From assembly GCA_023548195.1 (NCBI GenBank), contig JAJHZJ010000311.1, positions 3,805,919-3,869,918 on the forward strand: DNA of 64,000 nucleotides. The letters are read 5' to 3'. Shown here in pieces: positions 56,734 through 64,000 of this stretch. This DNA comes from Bettongia penicillata ogilbyi. Lineage: Eukaryota; Chordata; Mammalia; Diprotodontia; Potoroidae. The position numbers and the translations under genes were made by a program. Position 1 is the first letter of the stretch; each line of letters begins with the position of its first letter. The notes beneath the pieces are model-generated. The model made no database searches and was not told the DNA's origin. It worked only from the letters and a program-made list of their open reading frames with translations.

Positions 56734-57286
56734 AGAAATGAAATTGAGGGAATGTCCATCAATTGTTGAATAACTGAACTAGCTTGGTATATTATTGTGA
56801 TGGAATACTATTGTGCTATAAGAAATGATGAGCAGAATGATTTCAGCAAAATCTGAAAAGATTTACATGAACTGATGCTGAGTGAAGTGAGCAGAACCAG
56901 GAGAACACTGTATACCATAACAGTACTATGTGATGATCAGCTGTGAATGATTCAGCTATTCTAAGTAATACAAAAATCTAAGACAATTCCAAAGGATTCA
57001 TGATGAAAAATGCTATCCACTTCCAGACAAAGAACTGGTGGAATCTAAATGCAGATTGTATCATACTTTTTTTTAATGTGGGTGTTTTTTTCTTTTGATT
57101 TGTGTTTTCTTCCACAACATGACTAATATGGAAACATGTTTCATATTACTGCACATGTATAACCCATATCAAATTGCTTGCTGTCTTAGGGAGGGGGAAA
57201 GGAGGGAGAGGATTTGGAACTCAAAAATTTTTTAAATGAATATTAAGTATTGTTTTTACTTGTAATTGGAAAAAATAAAATATTGA
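56734..57286 (+). mobile_element. Marsupial L1 3' UTR, 5'-truncated, with target-site duplication
   Basis: 'aatggaatactattgtgctataag' is close to the L1 3' UTR consensus order. It is followed by 'agtgaagtgagcagaaccagg', 'tgtgatgatcagctgtgaatg', 'aaatgcagattgtatc' and 'tgactaatatggaaacatg', ending in 'aaaaaataaaatatt'. It is bounded by gagtcattata (56723-56733) and gagccattata (57287-57297), an 11-bp duplication with one difference. Confidence 0.9.
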
Positions 57287-57556
57287 GAGCCATTATAGTA
57301 CAATGGATAGGGTACTGGAATCAAATCCCACATCAGTCAGCTCTATGACCCTGGGCAAATCTTTAACCTCTCTATGCCCCAATTTCCTTGTGAGTAAAAG
57401 AAGAAGGAGGAGGAAGAAGAAAGGGAGGAGGAGGAGGAGGAGGAGAGGAAGAAGAAAGAAGAGGAAGAGGAGAAGAAAAAGGAGAAGAAGAATTGAGAAG
57501 ATGAAGGGATACAGACTTAATGGTTCCCTCCAACTCTAAATATATGATCCTATAAA
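57287..57556 (+). repeat. MIR-like SINE split by a GAA/GGA tract
   Basis: Head: 'attatagtacaatggatagggtactgg', 'tatgaccctgggcaaatc'. Then the purine tract (57400-57495), then the tail 'ggttccctccaactctaaatatatgatcct'. The L1 to its left inserted at its 5' edge. Confidence 0.75.
57400..57495. repeat. (GAA/GGA)n purine tract
   Basis: Nearly pure purine run of agg, gaa and gga units. The Lys/Arg ORF at 57303-57539 is its translation. Confidence 0.95.
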
Positions 57557-57589
57557 CCTGACATTTCCTAGAAGTATAAGATTTAGAGA

Positions 57590-57760
57590 TGTAAAGAACT
57601 TTATCTAGAACCAATCTCATCATTTTATACTTAAGAAAACTAAGGCCCAGAGAGATTAATGAAACTAACCTGAGGTCACATTACTATTTAGTGATGGAGC
57701 CTGAGATAGAATCCTAGACTCCTGACTCCTAGTCCAATGGTTTTTTCCACTGTAAGGAGC
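57590..57760 (-). repeat. MIR3-like SINE, antisense
   Basis: 'aactttatctagaaccaatctcatc', 'aagaaaactaaggcccagagag', 'aggtcacattactatttag', 'gactcctgactcctag'. Confidence 0.7.
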
Positions 57761-58445
57761 TGCCTTTTATGCCTGGTCCTGGAGCTGGAACAAGGATGAT
57801 AGTCTGAGTGGGGCAAGGATGCATGCCTGCTCCCTGAGTATTTATTTCTCTGGCAGCTACCCAGTGTTCTTCAGTCCACTGGAGAAAAATGGATCTAACA
57901 CCCCTTCACCACCACAAGGCCTAGCCCAAAGCAAGGATGACTCAGGATAGGACTTATGGACTATAGTTGAGGCAGCTAAAGAGTCTTTCTCAGGACATGG
58001 GCAAAGGACAGGCCACTCACCCCTCCAATCATCATGAGGCCTCAAATATTACTCCTGGGGCTCTTACCCAGAAAAACTGGGAACTTGAGCTTTTTTCCCA
58101 TGCAACACACATTGGAAAAATAAAAAACCCATTCAGAGCCTCCCTCTTTCTTTCCTGCCAGTGAGCAGCCGTGATGCCACAAACATAAGGAAAATATTAG
58201 AGGCTTTATTTCCATCAAGTCTTCCCCTCCCCCACTTCCCTCTGATTTCTCCCATCACTTGGGAACAGCCCCACAATAGAGTAGTGAAAGAATTCTTCCT
58301 AGGCATGCTTCAATACCCTTGGCCAAGGGCTGTGGTAAGGAATATATATATAATTTATCAGCCTCATAAAGGGGAGAATGGGATGCTCTGAGTTTATAAA
58401 CTAGAATGGTAGCAATTCGTGTTGAAAAGTTGCTTTGTAGAGATA
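57761..58445. other. No gene recognised
   Basis: Unassigned. ORFs of 62-76 codons without motifs. Confidence 0.35.
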
Positions 58446-58712
58446 CAGGGAAGCTAATTTGGCGCAGTGGTTAGAGCACCAGGCCTGTAGTCAGGAAAAC
58501 CTAGAGATCATATATGACTTCAGACGCATCCTGTGTGATTCTGGGCAAGTCACTTAACCTAGGCCTCTGTTTTCTCAACCGTAAAATGGGGAAAATAATA
58601 GCACCTTCCTCCAAGGGTTCTTGAGGATAAAATGAGATAATACTTGTAAATAGCTTTACATAGTGCCAGGCACATAATAGGCACTATGTAAATGTTAATT
58701 ATTGTTATTATT
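58446..58712 (+). mobile_element. CORE-SINE (MIR/MAR-like), near full length
   Basis: 'gggaagctaatttggcgcagtgg', 'gagcaccaggcctgtagtc', 'ttctgggcaagtcacttaacc', 'gtaaaatggggaaaataatagc', 'taaaatgagataatacttg', 'ataggcactatgtaaatgttaattattg'. Confidence 0.9.
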
Positions 58713-59021
58713 GGGGAATACAATTAGAAGTACAGTTGGCTGGTTACTGGGTCTTTGCAGTTGGTTTGTTTCTGTGTTTGTTTTTTCTTTTAAATTCACA
58801 AGAAGCTAGTTTCCCTGTCAGATGAAATCTGTTTCTTCCTAAGCACAGTTCTATCATCAGCCAGAGAAACTGCTGACTTCTTTTCCAATCACTGGGCTTC
58901 CTGCTTTAACATTTATTATCAGAAAAGGAGAAGAGAAAAGAGAAATATTGGCCTGACCAATTTCATAGGCTGATCTCAGCCCAACCCAGCCCTGTGCACG
59001 ATGATCTAGATATCTTTAAAC
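58713..59021. other. No gene recognised
   Basis: Unassigned sequence. Confidence 0.3.
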
Positions 59022-59165
59022 CAGAGGATCTTCATCTTTTCTGTTTCATGGACCCCTTTGCCAGTCTGGTAAAGACTTTTTAAAAGCATAAAATAAAATG
59101 CACAGAATTACAAAGGAAATCAATTCTATTGAAATATTAAGATATTGTCTTAAAGCAAGCTCAAA
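59022..59165 (-). mobile_element. hAT-like non-autonomous element, fragment
   Basis: 'ccagaggatcttcatcttttctgtttcatggacccctttg' start, then 'cataaaataaaatgcacagaattac' and 'aatcaattctattgaaatatt'. It is the reverse complement of the family seen at 62222-62516 (there 'ctgtatttcaatagaactgg', 'tttcctttgtaatctta'). Confidence 0.6.
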
Positions 59166-60196
59166 CCCAAGGTTAAGTTTCTGCTCTAAACCAAGTTCAG
59201 GATTTGCATATCCTTGAGAGTCCTAGAAATGGGAGCAAGAGGGAAAAGTTCACAAGTTGGGACCAGGATTTCCAAAGTTCCTAATCATACCTAGAAGATC
59301 CAAGTGCTTTTCAGCTACCACCCAGGGAGAAATGATCATAGGTGCTCACTTAACCCAAACCCTCATCACTGTCTGCAGTGCTAAAAGCAGAGCTGAGCCT
59401 GCCAAAGGACTACAAGCACAGTCCCAGCTCACCAACTGACTGCAAGTTCTTTGATTTGGAAATCAGTCATCTGGAGGTTAGAACCTTTTTTTCACATAGA
59501 AACAATGTTCTAAATGGTGGTACTGTGGGACAAACCCACGTTAGGACAGTCCTGTCATTCAGCATTCAAGCTTGGGGTTATAATGCCCCAAGACCATCAT
59601 GGACCACAAAACACAATTAAAAACTATGTTACTGACATAAACGGATAAAAAGGATACAGTCCCTAAAGTCTGAACAGAGTATTCTCCTGCACCTTAGCAT
59701 TCATCAGAGTAATCAGCCATGGCCACTAGGTCACAAAGGCATTCTTTCACAGGGCAAAATGAATTCTGTTAAAAACCTTTAGTAGCAACTCTCCTTAGGG
59801 GAGTTGTTATTCCTCTGGAGACAAGGAAGCAAAATGGTTTCCCCATCCACTTAAAGGTGCTGATCCTGCCAGGGTGTCAGACTCGGAGACTAGACCATAA
59901 ACGCCTATTTAACTTTTAATGTAACTGAGCTATTCATCCCAACTAATCATGTGTAACACATTTCATTAGGGTATGAACAACGGAAATTTTATACTTCAGG
60001 CAAATATTTATTGAATAGTCGATCATAAAATGCATTGTTTTTATTCATCAAACCAAAGAAACTAAAATTTAATTTAAAAGAATTACCAACTAAACCTTAC
60101 TTTAAAAATACAAAGTGTTTGCTAAGTGTTCCTTTTAATTAAACATTTCATGTTATCCTAAAATACAAAACAACCTTATCAGCCTTATCATTTTGG

Positions 60197-60198
<2 letters not shown>
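59166..60198. other. No gene recognised
   Basis: Unassigned AT-rich sequence with no coding signal. It ends at a long poly(A) run. Confidence 0.35.

Positions 60199-60241
<43 letters not shown>
60199..60241. repeat. Poly(A)43 tract
   Basis: 43 consecutive A's, very clean for its length. It could be a retrotransposition tail, but I recognise no transcript or LINE immediately 5' and no flanking duplication. Confidence 0.95.
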
Positions 60242-60244
<3 letters not shown>

Positions 60245-61424
60245 TTATAACTGATGCCTCCTTCCCTAATCCCTTACTTTGTAATAAAGGCCAGTGATGG
60301 AGTTAAAAAACTGGTGATAAAAGGTTCATTCTTTTCAAATTTAAAATTTTCACCTTTTTGCCTTCCTTTCCTAAACCATCAAAAGCCCTTGAGTCACATA
60401 CTATTGGCTAAGCCATGCAAAACAATGGCCAGAGGAATGAAAAGAGAAAAGACGATGTCTAGTTGATTTTTCCCTGACCTAGCTACAGCTGGCTAGAGAG
60501 ATGTCAAGCAAGTGGCCAGCAACGCTCCAGAGTACAGCCTGAACCAGACAGAATATAATTAGGAAATATTTAACAAAACGAAGACAAAATCATGTTATCC
60601 CTAAGGGTTTAGTGGTCATCATTTCTATTTGAATTTGAATCCTAACTGGGTTAGAGTACCCGGGCAGGAGCCAGGAGGGTAGGAGGAGGGTTCTGGAGAT
60701 GAAAGGCAGAAGCTCACCTGAACACCACAGGAACTGAGCAAAAGACCCCTTGGAGGAGATGGAGCATCTGGAAGCTGAGACACTGGAAGAGTATCACAGC
60801 AAAACATAAGATGCACCATCTTTTTCTTATACCAAAGCCTCATGGAAGAAGAAGGAAGTAGGAGAAAGGGTGGAGGTCACTGCAACCAGAAGATTCTCCG
60901 ATACTAAGAAAGCCACTCTCACCCTCAGCAAACTCTAGATTCCTGGTAGTCATGTGGTTTGGCACATTAACACCCCCAGCATATCCCATTCACATGTCTA
61001 TACTAATAGAATCCATATAAATTCTGCATCCTGGGATTAAGTGTACATATGGAATCAGAGAATGGGGGAAGATAGAGAAGGCTTTCTCCTGTTAATGAGC
61101 ACAGGACCCGCCCTAGGCAACATTTCAAAAGAGGAAAAGCTTATTTGGACATACAGTATGGAATTATGGGCTTCTTGAAGTTGAAAAAATTGTAAGACCC
61201 ATAAAAAAGAGCTGCTAAACAGTGCTATGAAGAAAAAATGCTTGTCATAGTCTGCACAAAAACTAGAATACTTAAGCAAGAAAAAAGTAACTCTTTTTCC
61301 TTCAAGATTGTACCAAAACATTTGTTATAAGATATGAGCATTTTCATTAGATTACAAAATATTGAACAAAAACACATTTTAATAAGTTTTCACTTTCAGG
61401 TAGTTAGAAAATCTTGTCCCCCTG
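60242..61424. other. No gene recognised
   Basis: Unassigned. Short ORFs with no motif. No left terminal inverted repeat for the adjacent Tc1 remnant was found here. Confidence 0.35.
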
Positions 61425-61939
61425 AGGGAATGATGAAATATGATAAATATACTGATATACTAAGAAGTAGAATTGTTCCAGAATTAGAGAAATACCAAAA
61501 TAGAATTCAACATGAACTTGCACAATGCTACTCATCACAAAAGATCAAGAAATTTATTCAAGGGATGGATATGAACATATTTTAATAGACTGAGAATTCA
61601 CTAGATTTAAATTCCATTGAAAATCTACATGTGCTATGATGAAGGCCAGATTTAAAAAATGGAAAGTTCATCAAAGCCAGCTTACCATCTGATGTGACGA
61701 AAGTGTGGTTTCATGATGAAGAATCAAAGAACGTGATAAAATTAGGTGAACTCTATGCAAAACCATGTTAAATAAATGATTAGAGCTAAAGATGTATATA
61801 TTACACATTGAAAGTTTTTTAATGTAAAAAAGTTGCATGGTTTATTATATATTAGATTAGACACTTAATGAATAGGTATTGACTTGATATTTAAAGTTTT
61901 AATTATTTTACTTTGTCTCAATTAATTTGCACAACACTG
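61425..61939 (+). mobile_element. Tc1/mariner DNA transposon, 3' half (transposase pseudogene)
   Basis: The frame 61334-61585 reads EGMMKYDKYTDILRSRIVPELEKY, then IQHELAQCYSSQKIKKFIQGMDMNIF. This matches the second catalytic-residue region of Tc1 transposases, where the usual HD-x-A-P-x-H block is altered to HELAQCY. After a stop and frame slip it gives SLDLNSIENL (about 61593-61623), the D-L-N-P-I-E-N block containing the third catalytic residue, and VWFHDEESKN. It ends with a terminal repeat 'aatttgcacaacactg' and a TA at 61940-61941, as Tc1 elements do. The 5' half is missing. Confidence 0.85.
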
Positions 61940-62221
61940 TACAGCTGGCATACTTGCCCATTTCTTCTGTAATGGGGGGGGGAATATAATTTCCCACTAC
62001 CTTCTCCTCCTACTTGAGGCAGTCACAGAAAAGTCAAAATCAGATTACAGAGGTGATGAGGTATTGCTGTATTAAGAAAATGTTAATTAATATCTGGTGA
62101 TCCCTGATGGAATTAAAGGAGCAGCCTCATTGCATGATCAAAAATTGGACATATCTTCACAGGGCTTTATGTAGTTAATCCCTGAAGGACTTTAAGCCAA
62201 AAGTGGAGAAGAACTCCAACT

Positions 62222-62419
62222 TTAGGGGCTGTTAACCTGAGGTCCATAAACTTAATTTTTAATGTTTTGATAGCTGTATTTCAATAGAACTGGTTTCCTT
62301 TGTAATCTTATATGTTTCATTATAGGCTTTTAAAAGCATTATTCTGAGAAGGGGTTCAGGCTTCACTAGATTGTCAAAAGGGTACCTCTCTCTCTCCTTC
62401 TCTCTCTCTCTCTCTCTCT

Positions 62420-62502
<83 letters not shown>

Positions 62503-62516
62503 CTAAGAATCTCTGC
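62222..62516 (+). mobile_element. hAT-like non-autonomous element with expanded microsatellite
   Basis: Left end 'ggggctgttaacctgaggtcc'. The right end reversed reads cagagattcttagcc, so the termini are imperfectly inverted. ctttag occurs on both flanks (62220-62225 and 62517-62522), suggestive of a target duplication. The internal (TC)n(CA)n appears to have grown within the right end. Confidence 0.6.
62384..62500. repeat. (TC)n(CA)n compound microsatellite
   Basis: About 77 bp of TC with a few TTT interruptions, followed by about 39 bp of CA. Confidence 0.95.
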
Positions 62517-63029
62517 TTTAGAGAGAGAATAGGAATTTTTATCTCCTTTCTCTTTTCTTCTCCCACCCTCATCTGCCATGTGGCTTTGAAAGGAGGATCA
62601 GAGACACACATTCCAATCATACAAATATACAGAGAAGCAGTCACTGAAAGAAGGAAGCAACCTCCAAGAAAGAATCCTCTGGCATCAGAGAAGGGAGTTA
62701 TCTGGGTACTTGAGAGAGCTCACCTTGACAATCAACAGTAGAGTACTGAAGAGGAACAGACCCCAGGAGACCAGCTGAGCTATTTGTTCAAAAGAAACAA
62801 TGCACCGAGGGTGGAGTTTTATGAAAATGCCACATGGAGAGAAATATCATCAAAGCCTAGTGGTATCAAAATTGTGCCTTGGGAGCATGTGTTCATTATG
62901 TGTGTTCCTCAGTATCATTATATTCTAAGTTTGTGCTAACTCTCCCCAACGATGCTGTGTATTTTATAGAGAAGAGGAGAATGTTTTATAACTACTATTC
63001 TTCCTATGCTGTATTAATAATTCCTGTAT
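62517..63029. other. No gene recognised
   Basis: Unassigned. Possibly an old retroelement, but no landmark supports a name. Confidence 0.3.
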
Positions 63030-63175
63030 TGAATGAATCAATAAAACATTTAAGTGTTTTCTAAGTGTAATGTACCATGCTAAGTGCTATGGACACAAAT
63101 AGAAAAGTCAGATAGTCTTGGTACTCAAGGAGCTCACATTTACTATGGGTGACACACATAAGAAAGGAAAGGTCC
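63030..63175 (-). mobile_element. L2 tail, antisense
   Basis: 'gaatcaataaaacatttaagtg', 'taccatgctaagtgctatggac', 'gtactcaaggagctcacattt'. Confidence 0.8.
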
Positions 63176-63389
63176 CCTAGTTGGTCCTTAGGATGCAGCA
63201 GCCAAGCAGATGGTGGTTACTGACGAAGTCATATCAGTTTCTGATGTTGAACCATTTAACAGTAGTACCTACAACATTAGTGGCAGGAACATTCTTTCTG
63301 GTCTTCAATAGATGTGGCAATATCTCGTACAGGAGCAGTTGCCAGGATATATCTCCTCAGGGATTACTTTCCCAGGATGATGGCTGTAG

Positions 63390-63985
63390 GCCTTGGAGGG
63401 GAAGGATTGCTATTACAAAAGCTTTTAGATTCAGGGGTCCTAGGATGTTTCTATCAGAGTCTGAAGGGAAACAGTGATCTGACTTGCTTGGCACATTCAG
63501 TCTCCCATATCTCTCTCAAGGTGCCCCACTGCTTCAGTTAGACTGGCACAGCTGCCCTATGAGGGGCAGTTGACTTGGGCAGATAGTGGGAATGCCTGAC
63601 TCCTCTACAGGAGTTGGGTTCTCAGGTAATGGCTGTGGAGACTGGGTTGAAAGTCAGACCAGTAGTCTAGGGAGTGTTTCCTTTCCCAGGGCTTCTATGC
63701 TCATCTACCTTTGGTGAAAACTGGTCAGCAGTCATTGCTGGTAGTAATGAGAAAGGTGAGTCCCTCATCCACAATGATTTTTCCTCTCAATGATGACTAC
63801 AGTGGTTGTGTTAGAAACAGGTCTGGTGGTTAGATGAACACTGCTATTCATAAGGCTCTTGGGCTCCAGAAGGTCCTGGACTATCTCCATCAGGGTCTGA
63901 GAAGATAGTGCTCACTGGTGGTGGTGGTCTGCCCCATCTGGCACATGCTGAAATCTCTCCTTCAATTTGCCTTGCTGATTCACCT
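63390..63985. repeat. Diverged duplicate pair, about 440 bp apart
   Basis: 'ggtcctaggatgtttctatcagagtctga' (63437-63465) resembles 'ggtcctggactatctccatcagggtctga' (63872-63900), and both are followed by a similar spread of 'tctcc/ctcaa..tgcc..ctgc/gctgatt' words. An old tandem or shared family; unnamed. It may continue beyond the window. Confidence 0.45.
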
Positions 63986-64000
63986 AAGCTGGCTTTCCTG

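Noticed and set aside
57303..57539. Basic ORF with Arg/Lys run, resembling a nuclear protein tail
   Set aside because: It arises from the GAA/GGA tract inside a MIR-like SINE.

Overview
The window looks like nuclear genomic DNA from a marsupial. It is CpG-poor, moderately AT-rich and has no long open reading frame (longest about 140 codons). It is dense in degraded non-LTR retrotransposons of the kinds that mark marsupial genomes: L2, CR1/L3-clade LINEs, RTE/BovB-clade LINEs, marsupial L1 3' ends, MIR/CORE-SINEs, and tRNA-derived SINEs of the MAR1/WALLSI type that end in an actgaacaac-like tail. I cannot tell American from Australian marsupials by eye. I found no intact host protein-coding gene, tRNA, rRNA or CRISPR array. 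The window reads as intergenic or deep intronic sequence, and nearly all the short ORFs are noise, microsatellite translations or transposon relics.

Layout. 0-5 kb: unassigned DNA, a TC microsatellite, MIR copies, a hAT-type MITE, a processed RPL23A pseudogene and a truncated RTE. 5-19 kb: a CR1/L3 copy at 7 kb, a second CR1/L3 copy broken into pieces by MIR, L2 and SINE insertions (9.6-11.9 kb), another hAT MITE, and L2 and SINE copies. 19-23 kb: a long antisense L2 whose reverse-transcriptase segment occurs again about 1 kb away in inverted orientation at about 98% identity. 23-35 kb: AT-rich LINE-like DNA, an RTE fragment, a 250-bp polypyrimidine tract, and a long plus-strand L2 split by two LTR-like insertions. 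35-45 kb: further L2, L1 and SINE nests. 45-51 kb: a candidate LTR with tandem repeats, the longest RTE copy, a CR1 relic, and an L2 split by an antisense L1 with target-site duplications. 51-64 kb: microsatellites, a TTAGTTAC-like minisatellite, a candidate LTR, a minus-strand retrocopy tail, an L1, a hAT pair, a 43-bp poly(A), a Tc1 transposase relic and a diverged duplicate block at the right edge.

Nothing here works as a pathway. What connects the elements is their mobilisation. The RTE copies carry the 3' end that the RTE-tailed SINEs share, which fits the SINEs having used the RTE machinery. I found no convincing new biological system. The best candidate for a second look is the inverted L2 duplication at 20.17-22.35 kb. 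All boundaries were read by eye and can be off by about 10-30 bp.
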